A DNA stretch of 64,000 nt from Firmicutes bacterium UBA5389 (GTDB taxonomy: Bacteria > Bacillota > DTU025): the NCBI GenBank assembly GCA_002409965.1, contig DHON01000112.1, forward strand, positions 363 through 64,362. Reading direction: 5' to 3'. How positions within the stretch are numbered: position 1 is the stretch's first letter; the number at the start of each line of letters is the position of its first letter. Below, piece by piece: positions 1-8,741 of the stretch. The position numbers and the translations under genes were made by a program. The notes beneath the pieces were generated by a model. The model searched no databases and had not been told where the DNA came from. It saw nothing but the letters and a program-made list of their open reading frames with translations.

Positions 1-83
1 AGTGGTGGAATTGGCAGACGCGCTAGATTCAGGGTCTAGTGGGGGTTAACCCCGTGCGGGTTCAAGTCCCGCCTTCGGCACCA
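1..83 (+). tRNA. tRNA-Leu (anticodon CAG), 5' end cut by window edge
   Basis: The sequence folds as a class II tRNA. The anticodon stem is 23-27 with 35-39 and the loop holds CAG at 30-32. A long variable arm follows (GGGGGTTAACCCC region), then the T arm (GCGGG TTCAAGT CCCGC), 3' acceptor strand CTTCGGC at 73-79, discriminator A80 and an encoded CCA at 81-83. Only the last two bases of the 5' acceptor strand are inside the window; about five bases are missing on the left. The CAG anticodon reads CUG, a common leucine codon in GC-rich genomes. Confidence 0.97.
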
Positions 84-123
84 TTTTCTCCGAACTGCTC
101 CCCGTAGCAGGGGTTATAAAGTT

Positions 124-155
124 GGCTCACGCCGGTTATGTGCCGCTCGTGAGCC
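124..155. repeat. Inverted repeat in the tRNA to methyltransferase gap
   Basis: Perfect 8-base arms GGCTCACG (124-131) and CGTGAGCC (148-155) flank a 16-base loop. It lies 40 bases past the tRNA 3' end and before the convergent methyltransferase gene. No clear T tract follows on either strand, so a terminator role is possible but not shown. The rest of 84-327 holds nothing else I recognise. Confidence 0.4.
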
Positions 156-327
156 ATGTTCTTCTTATGGGGTATGGTACCGTTCCTTTCTGCACCACTC
201 GCCGGATTTTCCTTATCCGCTGAGGTCTGGTCGAGGCAAATAGAGGGCCTGTAGGCTCATTTGCCCTGCTTCGTCGTGTCAAGGGAGCATCTGCTCGGGG
301 TCGTGCATCCGCGGGTCGCGATTGAAG

Positions 328-1017
328 TCATGCCGGGTCATTCCCGCGACGAGCAGCCAGGGGTTTCACTGCCCACAGTATCCACGTGGCCGAGGTCATC
401 TGCCGGGCCTCAAGGATGGCGCCGGTTTCGGCGAAAGCTGCCGTCAGTTCGTCAACGTATAGGTAGAACTCGTCGTCGAGCCAGTCGCATTGCTCGCGCA
501 TCGCTTTCTCAGCATCGGAGTCTCGGAAGGCTACATCGCCCAACGCGAGAATGCCTCCGGGCCTGAGCACGCGCATCATCTCTCTGACAGCCGCCGGCTG
601 CGACTTGCGCGCCACATGATGGAGGGCGTATGTACTCACCACGGCATCGAACGAACTGTCGTCGAAGGGCAATCGCAAGAACGGATCGTCGGCCAGAGCG
701 AACTGAACATCAAGCCCCTTGGCCGCGATCTTGGCCTCGGCCTGCGCCAGCATACGCCGGGATGGGTCGAGTCCCGTCACGCACGCTCCTCGCTCGGCGC
801 ACCGGATCGACAGATTGCCCGTTCCGGCGCCGATATCGAGCACTCGCGCGCTCGGGGACGCGCCCGCGATCTCTACCACAGCATCCAGCACATCGTCGTA
901 GCTAGCGTACATGTCCAGGTCTGCCCGCACCATGTCATCGTATCGGTCAGTCCACGCATACGAGTCGAAGTCCCATACCTTCTCGTCCGTCTTGTCGCCT
1001 GCATCATCAGTCGCCAA
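328..1017 (-). CDS. Class I SAM-dependent methyltransferase
   Basis: A 229-residue Rossmann-fold methyltransferase. Motif I is VLDIGAGTG at about residues 59-67, the acidic ribose-binding end of strand 2 is GLDPS at 82-86, and a VLRPGG-type post-motif III follows near 150. The layout resembles UbiE/Methyltransf_11 enzymes, which methylate small molecules; the substrate cannot be told from sequence. The start is TTG at 1017, chosen because GGAGG (1026-1030) sits 8 bases upstream. It is the last gene of the leftward run below panB (90-base gap), so it may be co-transcribed with it. The function is only a family assignment. Confidence 0.85.
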   Translation of the reverse strand: MATDDAGDKTDEKVWDFDSYAWTDRYDDMVRADLDMYASYDDVLDAVVEIAGASPSARVLDIGAGTGNLSIRCAERGACVTGLDPSRRMLAQAEAKIAAKGLDVQFALADDPFLRLPFDDSSFDAVVSTYALHHVARKSQPAAVREMMRVLRPGGILALGDVAFRDSDAEKAMREQCDWLDDEFYLYVDELTAAFAETGAILEARQMTSATWILWAVKPLAARRGNDPA

Positions 1018-1107
1018 ACCCGTGACCTCCTCGCCCTGAGCGCTTCATGACAATTGTACCGCAACGCTATGCGCAAAGCGAGCAGGCCAGGACTGAAAGG
1101 CCGGCCT

Positions 1108-1965
1108 CTATCTCGACATCTCTTTGAGCATGACTTCGTAGTCACTGACATGTTCCTTCAGAACATGGTAGCAGTGATCATCAGTGGGGAACCTGCCAGT
1201 CCTGACGTCATCTATATACTCCCTGAATGCCTGGGTTTCGATCTCGGCTACATTCGCGTACGTCTTCACGAACTTGGGGGTAAAGGCCTGGAAAAGCCCC
1301 AGCATGTCGCCGCAGATCAGCAGCTGGCCATCGCACGGAACCCCGGCTCCAATCGAGTAGACTGGGATTGCCAGATCCTTTGCTATGAACTCAGTGAGCT
1401 CAGGCGGGACAGCTTCGAGCAGCAGTGCAAATGCGCCGGCTTCTTCAATGGCCCGCGCATCGAGGATCAACTCCTTGGCGCTTTCCGGGTCACGCCCTTG
1501 GGCCTTGAAGCCGCCCAGTTGCCCAGAACTCTGCGGGGTGAGTCCAACGTGCCCCATGACCAGCACACCCGCATCGGCTATTGCCTTGATACGGCCCAAA
1601 ACCCGCCTGCCGCCTTCGAGCTTGACCGCGTCCATGTCGGCTTCCTTCAAGAATCGGCCTGCGTTCTGCACCGCGTCTGCGTCAGAAACCTGATACGAAA
1701 GAAACGGCATGTCGCCGATGCAGAAGGTGTTGGGCGCTCCGCGCCGCACCGCTTGGCAGCTCCGGATGCAATCGTCCATAGTAACCGGGATGGTGCCTTG
1801 ATAGCCCAGGAGAACCATGCCCAAGCTATCACCTACAAGGATCATGTCCATCCCTGCCTGTTCGGCAAAGGATGCCATGGGGAAATCGTAGGCAGTCACC
1901 CATGCTGCCTTCTCGCCCTGGCGCTTCATGCGGACGAGATCAAGGCGCGTTCTTTTCTTCGCCAT
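1108..1965 (-). CDS. panB: 3-methyl-2-oxobutanoate hydroxymethyltransferase (PanB)
   Basis: A 285-residue TIM-barrel enzyme. The family reaction transfers a hydroxymethyl group from 5,10-methylene-THF to 2-oxoisovalerate, giving ketopantoate for pantothenate and CoA. The Mg-binding VGDSLGM is at about 44-50, and the family segments GDMPFLSYQ, VKLEGG and MGHVGLTPQS are all present. The start is ATG 1965 with GGAGG five bases upstream (1971-1975); reading further upstream adds a non-conserved tail. panC and panD are not adjacent. It lies 96 bases behind a GlcD-type gene at the end of a sugar-acid catabolic run, so a catabolic aldolase-like use is conceivable, but the sequence looks like orthodox PanB. 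Confidence 0.93.
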   Translation of the reverse strand: MAKKRTRLDLVRMKRQGEKAAWVTAYDFPMASFAEQAGMDMILVGDSLGMVLLGYQGTIPVTMDDCIRSCQAVRRGAPNTFCIGDMPFLSYQVSDADAVQNAGRFLKEADMDAVKLEGGRRVLGRIKAIADAGVLVMGHVGLTPQSSGQLGGFKAQGRDPESAKELILDARAIEEAGAFALLLEAVPPELTEFIAKDLAIPVYSIGAGVPCDGQLLICGDMLGLFQAFTPKFVKTYANVAEIETQAFREYIDDVRTGRFPTDDHCYHVLKEHVSDYEVMLKEMSR

Positions 1966-2061
1966 AGCTACCTCCAGCCTTTCCTTCTCACATACCGGCT
2001 GTTGCAGATTCGGCAACAGCGGCATGTACAGTGTCAGTTGCCGCGCCACTCGGTCGCTAGC

Positions 2062-3444
2062 TCAGTCGATAATGGTGCCGGGATTGAGTATGTGGTTTGG
2101 ATCGAACGCCTTCTTGATGCCTCTCATGATCTCTATTTCCCTGTCGGTGAATTGCTGGTCCATGTGTTTCTTCCTGGTTTTCCCGGTACCATGCTCGGCA
2201 GTGATCGTTCCGCCGTATTTCAGAGCTGCCATATACATGTCATTTCTGATGTCGTCAAGGTAGTCTGGGAGTTTACCGTTCTCGAGCATAATGTAGTTGT
2301 GCATGTTCCCGTCAGCTATATGGCCTATAGCAGGCGCAGTCGTATTGTACTTCTTGGCGATGGCCTTAAGGTCATTGAGTAGTGCCGGAACCGATGCAGG
2401 AGGGACCGCTATGTCAAGAGAATCTGCTAGATTCTCCTTGTATGCCGTATACACATTGCTCCTGATCTCCAGCAAGGTTCTCTGGTCTTGTGTAGTTTCT
2501 GCTATTAGGCTGTCCACGGCGCCGTTTGCCTCGCACATTTCGACTATGCGCTCGCACTTGGCATACAAGTCGTCCAGAGAGGCCTCATCGAGGATGAACA
2601 TCAGGTCCACCGATCCCTGGGTCGCAGGATATGTCAACCCCATGTGCTCCGCAGAAACCAATGCCATTTCTCTGTCCATGTACTCGATGGCCAAGGGGGT
2701 TATGCCTGCCTGCAGGATCTCGGCCACCACGTCCGCGGCTTCTTGGGTGGTATCGAAGCATACGAGCAGCGTGCCCACATAGGGATTCTTGGCATACAGC
2801 TTGAGTGTGACTTCCGTGATGATGCCCAGAGTTCCCTCACTGCCGATCATCATGTGGAGCAAGTCATAACCCATGTTGTTCTTGATCATCTTGCCCCCGA
2901 GGTTGACCAGTTCGCCCGTGGGAAACACCACTTTCAAGCCTCTCACGTGGTTCCGCATGATACCGTGTTTGACGGCCCTTACTCCGCCGGCGTTCTCTGC
3001 AACCATTCCGCCGATCTGAGCTCCTTCATCTCCGGGGTGCACCGGGAAGAAGAGCTTGTCGTGTTTCTTCATCTCTTCGAGCAAGCCTTCCAAAGTAACG
3101 CCCGCTTCCACGGTTATCATCAGATTCTTGCTGTCGAACTCAACGATCCTGTTGAGTCTTTCCAGAGACAGGACGATGCTCGGAACAGTGGGAATGGCGG
3201 CGCCGCAAAGACCAGTACCTCCGCCTCTTGGGACTATGGGCACGAGATGTCGATTAGCAGTTTTCGCTATGCTAGAGACTTCTTCAGCGGTGGCCGGCTT
3301 TACTACAACACAATCTTCACAGGCTCTGGGCCTTATCTTCAGCTCTGTTTCATCATACAGATAGCTCTGCATCTGGGACAGGTCTGTTACGACCCAGTCC
3401 TCTCCCACGATGCCGACTAGTTCGCTGACGATCTCCTTCTTCAT
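2062..3444 (-). CDS. FAD-linked 2-hydroxyacid oxidase/dehydrogenase (GlcD / D-lactate dehydrogenase type)
   Basis: A 460-residue flavoprotein of the vanillyl-alcohol oxidase fold. The PP-type FAD loop PRGGGTGLCGA is at about 72-82. VHPGDEGAQIGGMVAENAGG, GSEGTLGIITEVTL and, near the C terminus, AIGHIADGNMHN and AEHGTGKTRK are hallmarks of GlcD and D-lactate dehydrogenases. Such enzymes oxidise D-lactate, glycolate or related 2-hydroxyacids to 2-oxoacids. GlcE and GlcF partners are absent here, so the electron acceptor is unknown (an ETF or quinone is usual). The start is ATG 3444 with GGAGG nine bases upstream. Following the TRAP transporter genes, it could oxidise the imported acid or a breakdown product. 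Confidence 0.88.
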   Translation of the reverse strand: MKKEIVSELVGIVGEDWVVTDLSQMQSYLYDETELKIRPRACEDCVVVKPATAEEVSSIAKTANRHLVPIVPRGGGTGLCGAAIPTVPSIVLSLERLNRIVEFDSKNLMITVEAGVTLEGLLEEMKKHDKLFFPVHPGDEGAQIGGMVAENAGGVRAVKHGIMRNHVRGLKVVFPTGELVNLGGKMIKNNMGYDLLHMMIGSEGTLGIITEVTLKLYAKNPYVGTLLVCFDTTQEAADVVAEILQAGITPLAIEYMDREMALVSAEHMGLTYPATQGSVDLMFILDEASLDDLYAKCERIVEMCEANGAVDSLIAETTQDQRTLLEIRSNVYTAYKENLADSLDIAVPPASVPALLNDLKAIAKKYNTTAPAIGHIADGNMHNYIMLENGKLPDYLDDIRNDMYMAALKYGGTITAEHGTGKTRKKHMDQQFTDREIEIMRGIKKAFDPNHILNPGTIID

Positions 3445-3501
3445 ATCAACTAACCTCCATTGCTCGCGAAACACGATCTTCAAAGACGAATCGGAAGCCG
3501 C

Positions 3502-4785
3502 CTAGAATCCATGAATCAGACGCGGCAACCAGGTCAGCATCTGCGGAAAGTTGGACATGAACAGGCAGAAAGCGATCTCCACTGCGAGAAGAGGGAGAAT
3601 CGGCTTGCTGATCTCCTCGATCTTCAGGTCCGCGACCCCGCACGCCACGAAGAGATTCACGGCCATGGGCGGAGTTATCATCCCAACTGACGTGTTGACT
3701 ACCATGATAATGCCCAGTGCCAGTGGATCCAGCCCGATGCGCGCCGCCAGCGGAATTAGGATCGGCGCAACCAGAAGGATTATCGCCTGTGTCTCGAGGA
3801 ACGTGCCAAGGAAGAGCAGCAACACGTTGATGAGGAAGATCAGCACGAACGGGCTGCTGGAAATGGCCATCATCCCGCGGGTCACCGTATCGGCAATGCG
3901 CGCCGAGGTAATGAGCCAGCTGAATGAGGACGACGCGGCAATCACGAACAAAACCACCGATGTGCTGATACCAGCCTTCACAAGCGTCTTGGGCAAATCC
4001 TTGATCGTGAACTCACGATACACAAATAGGCCTACGATCAGGGAGTAGACAACCGCCACCGCCGCCGCCTCAGTCGGCGTGAAAACGCCGCCGTAGATTC
4101 CGCCCAAGACGATAATGGGCATCAAGAGAGCCCATGCAGCATCGCGAGCCGCTGCGCCTATTTCGCGCCAGCTGTAACGGCGGTCGCCTCTGAGCCCGAG
4201 CCGCCTGGCCTGCACCAGCACGACCAAGGTGAGAAGCAGAGCAATGGCGATCCCCGGTATGAGGCCGGCAATGAACAGATCTCCGATGGAACAGCCCGAT
4301 ACTACCCCGTAGGTAACCATTGGGATGCTAGGCGGTATGATGACGCCCAGCGTGCCTGCGGCGGCCGCTATTGCGGCAGCATACGGCTTGGGATATCCGG
4401 CCTTGATCATGGCCGGAATCATGATGCCGCCGATAGAGGCCACAGTGGCAGGATTGGATCCGGAGATCGCGCCAAAAAACGCTGAAGAGACGATTGTTAT
4501 GATGCCCAGTCCTCCGGGCACCGGTCCGACCAAGGTCTTCGAGAAGTTCACAAGCCTCTTGGAGATCCCTCCCCCCTCCATTAGGCCTCCGGCCAGCATG
4601 AAGAAGGGAATGGCCATGAACGGGAAAGAATCCACAGCCGTGAACATGCGCTGCACAACCAGAAGCGGCGGTGTGGCCATGGGCCCGAAGAACAGGGCTA
4701 CCATGGACGCTAGGCCCAATGCCACAGCTATTGGGATGTTGAGCAGCATGAGTGCAACAAACGCGCCGAAAAGCAATGCTCCCAT
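3502..4785 (-). CDS. dctM: TRAP transporter large permease (DctM)
   Basis: A 427-residue, highly hydrophobic protein with about 11-12 membrane segments and the usual DctM length. The N terminus matches the family (an LLNIPIAVALGLAS-type first helix), and loops such as GGISKRLVNF, SGSNPATVASIGGIMIPAMI and GVITPPMAVNLFVACGV-like text are present. It forms the substrate- and Na+-conducting membrane domain with DctQ. ATG 4785 starts just after the dctQ stop (4790-4792), and its ribosome binding site lies inside the dctQ end, so the two are translationally coupled. The substrate is probably set by DctP and by the neighbouring acid-sugar enzymes. Confidence 0.95.
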   Translation of the reverse strand: MGALLFGAFVALMLLNIPIAVALGLASMVALFFGPMATPPLLVVQRMFTAVDSFPFMAIPFFMLAGGLMEGGGISKRLVNFSKTLVGPVPGGLGIITIVSSAFFGAISGSNPATVASIGGIMIPAMIKAGYPKPYAAAIAAAAGTLGVIIPPSIPMVTYGVVSGCSIGDLFIAGLIPGIAIALLLTLVVLVQARRLGLRGDRRYSWREIGAAARDAAWALLMPIIVLGGIYGGVFTPTEAAAVAVVYSLIVGLFVYREFTIKDLPKTLVKAGISTSVVLFVIAASSSFSWLITSARIADTVTRGMMAISSSPFVLIFLINVLLLFLGTFLETQAIILLVAPILIPLAARIGLDPLALGIIMVVNTSVGMITPPMAVNLFVACGVADLKIEEISKPILPLLAVEIAFCLFMSNFPQMLTWLPRLIHGF

Positions 4786-4789
4786 AGCC

Positions 4790-5260
4790 TCATCCCTCCT
4801 GTCGCCTATTAGCTATCGTTCCTATGAGGTGCTGCACAGACCGCACGATCATCAGGCAGGCTCCGAACGGAATCGCAGCGTATGCCCAGTAGATCGGGAT
4901 CTCAAGGGCAGGCGAAGTCTGGCCGGTGTCGAACTGGTTGCGCATGATCTGAGCGGCCAGGATGACGACCAGCACGTTGAAAACGATGATTATCACATAC
5001 CTGAGAGCGTCGAGGAACGGACGCCATTTCTTAGGAAGTGCAGAGACGAACGCCTCGACTCCCAGGTGAGATCCTTTCTTCAGTCCGGCCGAAGCGCCTA
5101 TGTAAGCCAGCCAGACCATCATGTACCTGGCTGCCTCCTCGCCCCACGTAATCGGGAAGAAGAACACGTAGCGCGCCATGGTTGACACGAACACGAGGAT
5201 GGTCATCAGCCCTAATAGCACAATTATGGCCCACTCTTCGAAGCGATCCAGAAACCGCAT
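4790..5260 (-). CDS. dctQ: TRAP transporter small permease (DctQ)
   Basis: A 156-residue protein with four predicted membrane segments. The family core WGEEAARYMMVWLAYIGA follows helix 2, and LKKGSHLGVE comes next. DctQ partners DctM in the tripartite ATP-independent periplasmic transporter. The start is ATG 5260 with GGAGG nine bases upstream (5270-5274); translation from farther upstream would read through the dctP-dctQ hairpin and into dctP, giving an unrelated basic extension. Order dctP-dctQ-dctM is the standard one. Confidence 0.95.
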   Translation of the reverse strand: MRFLDRFEEWAIIVLLGLMTILVFVSTMARYVFFFPITWGEEAARYMMVWLAYIGASAGLKKGSHLGVEAFVSALPKKWRPFLDALRYVIIIVFNVLVVILAAQIMRNQFDTGQTSPALEIPIYWAYAAIPFGACLMIVRSVQHLIGTIANRRQEG

Positions 5261-5282
5261 GAGGGGGTACCTCCTTGATTCG

Positions 5283-5317
5283 ATGGGGTCCCGCCTGCAA
5301 AGCAGGCGAAACCCCAT
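5283..5317 (-). promoter_or_regulatory. Intercistronic hairpin between dctP and dctQ
   Basis: Outer arms ATGGGGT (5283-5289) and ACCCCAT (5311-5317) and inner arms CGCCTGC (5292-5298) and GCAGGCG (5302-5308) form a 14-bp stem with a 2x2 internal loop (CC/AA) and a three-base AAA apex. No U tract follows, so it is not an intrinsic terminator. In binding-protein transporters such hairpins commonly protect the upstream message and raise binding protein over permease. That role here is inference. Confidence 0.75.
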
Positions 5318-5336
5318 ATTGGCTACATAGAGAGAA

Positions 5337-6317
5337 CTACTTCCCACGCAGGGCACGGATGGTATCAAGACCGATCTCGGCCTCGAACTGCTTGTAGACC
5401 GGTTCGCACGCCTTCTCGAATGCATCCAGATCCGGCCTGCTAACCTGCATGCCGGCAGCCTTCAGCTCGCTGACCAGGCTATCCTCTAGGTCCTGACAGT
5501 ATTTGCGCTCCCAGTCGCGGGCTTCGGTCGCTGCATCCTGTATCGCCTTCTGCTGGTCAGGAGTGAGATTGCTGAAGAACCTCTGCCCGATCAGCAAAGC
5601 CGCAGGAGAGTAGAAGTGGCCTGTCAGGGCCAGATGCTTCTGAACCTCGTAGAACTTGGACGTCTTGATGATGACCAGAGGGTTCTCCTGTCCGTCTACG
5701 GTCTTCTGCTGCAGCGCGGTGAACAGCTCGCCAAAGGGCATTGGCACAGGAGCGGCGCCAAGGGTCTTGAACGTGGCCATGTGCACAGGGTTCTCCATGA
5801 GGCGGATCTTCAGGCCCGCCACGTCAGCCGGCTTCTCAATCGGTCGCCTGCTGTTCGTGAGCATTCGGAAGCCGTTCTCCCAAAAAGCCAGGGTCTTGAT
5901 GCCCTTGGGCTCCAAGGATGCCGCCATCTGATTGCCAAGGTCACCGTCAAGAGCCTTGTAGGCACTGGCACGATCCTTCACGATGAAAGGCAGGTCAAAC
6001 ACGAGGAACTTCTTGGAGAAATTCGCGAGCGGGGCCGTCGACACCAGTGTCGCTTCTAGAGTCCCAAGGGTGACGCCTTCAATGGCATCTCGCTCGCTGC
6101 CCAACTGGGAACTGTGGAAGATCTGCACCTCGATGGCGCCGTTGGTCTTGGCATTGACCAGTTCCGCGAATTTCTCTAGGCCCATCTGATAATGGGAGTC
6201 GGGAGCCAGAGTGTGGTTCAGACGGATGATCTTCTTCGCTGGCGCACCTACTGCCAGGCCGGCCATGAATACGCACACTATGGCCAAGGTCAGAGCAAAG
6301 CAGAGTGTCCTTCTCAT
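5337..6317 (-). CDS. dctP: TRAP transporter substrate-binding protein (DctP)
   Basis: A 326-residue extracytoplasmic binding protein. It has a cleavable signal peptide (MRRTLC, hydrophobic core, AVGA cleavage near residue 25; no lipobox Cys). The mature DctP fold includes LAPDSHYQMGLEKFAE, LGSERDAIEGVTLGT, the conserved LPFIVKD, FRMLTNSRRPI and the substrate-arginine region LKIRLMENPVH, then PFGELFTALQQKTVDGQENP. The Arg of LKIRLMENP normally clamps a substrate carboxylate, which fits an acid substrate. ATG 6317 is preceded by GGAGG. It follows pdxA2 by 85 bases and leads dctQM. The inferred ligand is a C4 sugar acid such as threonate or erythronate. Confidence 0.95.
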   Translation of the reverse strand: MRRTLCFALTLAIVCVFMAGLAVGAPAKKIIRLNHTLAPDSHYQMGLEKFAELVNAKTNGAIEVQIFHSSQLGSERDAIEGVTLGTLEATLVSTAPLANFSKKFLVFDLPFIVKDRASAYKALDGDLGNQMAASLEPKGIKTLAFWENGFRMLTNSRRPIEKPADVAGLKIRLMENPVHMATFKTLGAAPVPMPFGELFTALQQKTVDGQENPLVIIKTSKFYEVQKHLALTGHFYSPAALLIGQRFFSNLTPDQQKAIQDAATEARDWERKYCQDLEDSLVSELKAAGMQVSRPDLDAFEKACEPVYKQFEAEIGLDTIRALRGK

Positions 6318-6402
6318 CTGTGGGCTTCCTCCTCTTTGTGTTGTTCAGCACGAGTGACGTTTGCAGCAAGGGCTGATTGTACCGATGGAGCGCGTCACCT
6401 CC

Positions 6403-7419
6403 TTACGCGAGCTTTGGACACACAACATTGATTCGGCCAGCATACTGCGATGCAACCACAATAGCCTCCTCCATGCTGACAGGACTGGCAACCCCTCTTC
6501 CTGCGATATCAAGAGCTGTGCCGTGATCGACGGAGGTTCGCAGGAAGGGCAAGCCGCACGTCACACTGACTGTACGTTCAAAATCCAGAGTCTTGGCGGC
6601 AATGTGACCTTGGTCGTGATACAAAGACAACACCGCGTCGAAGCGTCCTGTTTTTGCCAGGTGGAAAACGGAATCGGCCGGAATGGGGCCCACGACCAGG
6701 TGGCCCCGGGCCTTGGCCTCAGCCACCGCAGGCTCAATCTCCCGGGTCTCTTCGTCGCCGAAAAGCCCATGTTCCCCGGAATGTGGGTTCAGGCCGGCAA
6801 CCGCCAACGTAGGCTTCTCGACGCCCAGACGCGCCAGAGCGTCAGTGCAGCGCCCGATGTAGTCGAGCAGACGTTCTCTGGTGATCAGCTGTAGGGCCTC
6901 GGCCAGGGATACGTGTCGAGTCAAGAAGAATATCCTGAGTCCAAGAACCTGGAACATGGTGAGGGGGTCGTCAGTGCCGGTCAGCTCCCCGTACATCTCC
7001 GTATGCCCGATGAACGGGACATCGGCGGCGCGGATGGATTCTTTGTTGATTGGGGCGGTGGCCACTGCGGCGATGGATCCTGACACGGCAAGACTGATCG
7101 ACGCCTCGATGTACTCATATGCCGCCCGACCGGCCATGGCCTGCACCTGACCCATTTGAAGGCGATCTGTGTCCACGTTGTGAAGATCATACACGTCCAG
7201 AACCCCGTGTACATACTGGCCGAGTTTGGGATGGGCTATCGAATGGACCTTCGGTCCCAGTACCAGCGCTTCCGCCGTTTTCGCGATGACGCCGGCATCG
7301 CCCAGTATGAGAGGTCGGCAAATATCGTACATGGCGGGATTGTTCAGAGCCTTGACCACAATCTCTGGGCCGATGCCCGCCGGATCGCCCATGGTAATAC
7401 CGATAACGGGACGAGTCAT
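6403..7419 (-). CDS. pdxA2: PdxA2-type 4-phospho-(hydroxy)threonate dehydrogenase
   Basis: A 338-residue member of the PdxA family. It shows [13 protein letters not shown] at the N terminus, and the three metal-ligand histidines in [24 protein letters not shown] and [33 protein letters not shown] forms the cofactor pocket. Orthodox PdxA serves vitamin B6 synthesis; PdxA2 paralogues next to DUF1537 kinases oxidise and decarboxylate D-threonate 4-phosphate or D-erythronate 4-phosphate to DHAP (shown experimentally for that gene pair in other bacteria). The start ATG overlaps the kinase stop (ATGA at 7416-7419) and has GGAGG seven bases upstream. The context makes the catabolic role far likelier than B6 synthesis. 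Confidence 0.9.
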   Translation of the reverse strand: MTRPVIGITMGDPAGIGPEIVVKALNNPAMYDICRPLILGDAGVIAKTAEALVLGPKVHSIAHPKLGQYVHGVLDVYDLHNVDTDRLQMGQVQAMAGRAAYEYIEASISLAVSGSIAAVATAPINKESIRAADVPFIGHTEMYGELTGTDDPLTMFQVLGLRIFFLTRHVSLAEALQLITRERLLDYIGRCTDALARLGVEKPTLAVAGLNPHSGEHGLFGDEETREIEPAVAEAKARGHLVVGPIPADSVFHLAKTGRFDAVLSLYHDQGHIAAKTLDFERTVSVTCGLPFLRTSVDHGTALDIAGRGVASPVSMEEAIVVASQYAGRINVVCPKLA

Positions 7420-8726
7420 ACACGCTCCTCCAAGCTACCAATAAGGTGATTCACGCACGCCAGCGCCGCGTTAGGTCCTCCTACGAGACCTCCTTTGGTT
7501 ACAAGGGGCAAGCCAGAGTAACTCCCTCCCACAAGCCGTCCGTACGTGGCAAGCGGCAGGACTTCATCGAGCAGTTCGATACCTTGAGCGCCGCAAGCTC
7601 GACACAGGGCGGCTATGATGTCGCCCCCGGTGCCATAGACGCCCACTTCTGACCGCCCCATCTCCGTCAGAGACTCAACTGCGATCTGGGCCAGACCGTC
7701 TGCGATACTGCAGGTGACAGCGGCCGGCGCAACGCCCAACTGAGCCGCGAGCGCTCCGATGTCGAGGATGTCTTCTGCATGTGAGACTGTGTGCAGGCAC
7801 ACAACTGGCGTGTTCGCCGCAGCCCTAGTCACAGATTCCAGCGCTCGGCCGGCCTCGGCTGTCGCAAGACTCCCTCCGCGTGCCAGCGCCTCAGCCTTCA
7901 CATGTACGAACATGCAGGGAATACTGGACTGCAGCACTTCGAGCTGTTCACGGGTCTGCGCGGTCACGCTCCCGACCACCGCCAGCACACGCCCGAGAGT
8001 GCGCCGTGGGCTCGGGAAAAGCGCGGCTGCGAGTTCAGCGCCGAAAGGACCTGGATCGGCCGAAACCACCGGCAGCCCACACTGCGCAGCGCCGCGGACA
8101 ATGGTCTGCAGGTCGGCATCGGCGATGCAATCCATGGCGATGACCCGGTTCCCATCGGAGTAGAGGCCCCGAAGCGCGTCCGCCACGGCCTGACTTCCCT
8201 GAAGCACCGTGGAGATAGGGATAACCCCTACCGAGTTACGGCTCTGCGCAGATAGCAGATCTGGAAGCGATGAGCTGCGGATCGGACACGTGGGGTCATT
8301 TGCGACATCTGTCAGCTCCAGAGGCACTCCGCTCACTAAGTGGTAACCGCCCACTGTGGATCGTCCGCTGCCGGGAAACGCCGCCACAACCACAGCCATC
8401 GCGTCCGTGCCCTGCTCTCGCAACGCCTGTAGCAGGGCGTCAATCTCCGCGCCCAGATTGCCCCTGAGCGTGCTGTCGATCCGTTTGTCGAAATGCTGCA
8501 CTCCCAGGCCCAGCAGGTCTTTGGCCGCCTGGTATACGCGTCTGTACGCTTCTTTCGGGGGTATCGCGCGGCTCTCGGTAGTGACTACGACCACATCGGG
8601 ATCCCCCGGCAGCTCGCATCGGGCGCCGCCCAAAGACGAAATCGCGCGGAAACCTCGCTTGCCGAAGAGAATCCCAGTGGCGTTCGCGCCGGTGAGGTCA
8701 TCAGCAATGACTGCCAGCCTCGGCAT
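7416..8726 (-). CDS. dtnK: Four-carbon acid sugar kinase (DUF1537; D-threonate/D-erythronate kinase type)
   Basis: A 436-residue DUF1537 kinase with both family domains. The N-terminal domain starts [12 protein letters not shown] and carries the acid-sugar binding region ([14 protein letters not shown] near residue 80, [15 protein letters not shown]). The C-terminal nucleotide domain has [13 protein letters not shown] and the final [12 protein letters not shown] and [10 protein letters not shown]. Characterised relatives phosphorylate D-threonate, L-threonate or D-erythronate at O4. Paired with PdxA2 and a TRAP importer it should feed DHAP into glycolysis. The start ATG has GGGGAG seven bases upstream and lies 15 bases behind the regulator gene. 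D-threonate versus D-erythronate cannot be decided here, so the symbol is provisional. Confidence 0.9.
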   Translation of the reverse strand: MPRLAVIADDLTGANATGILFGKRGFRAISSLGGARCELPGDPDVVVVTTESRAIPPKEAYRRVYQAAKDLLGLGVQHFDKRIDSTLRGNLGAEIDALLQALREQGTDAMAVVVAAFPGSGRSTVGGYHLVSGVPLELTDVANDPTCPIRSSSLPDLLSAQSRNSVGVIPISTVLQGSQAVADALRGLYSDGNRVIAMDCIADADLQTIVRGAAQCGLPVVSADPGPFGAELAAALFPSPRRTLGRVLAVVGSVTAQTREQLEVLQSSIPCMFVHVKAEALARGGSLATAEAGRALESVTRAAANTPVVCLHTVSHAEDILDIGALAAQLGVAPAAVTCSIADGLAQIAVESLTEMGRSEVGVYGTGGDIIAALCRACGAQGIELLDEVLPLATYGRLVGGSYSGLPLVTKGGLVGGPNAALACVNHLIGSLEERV

Positions 8727-8741
8727 TCACAATCTCCCCTC

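Noticed and set aside
1066..1107. Terminator after panB
   Set aside because: An AGGCC/GGCCT inverted repeat exists but with a long loop and no T tract; too weak to call.
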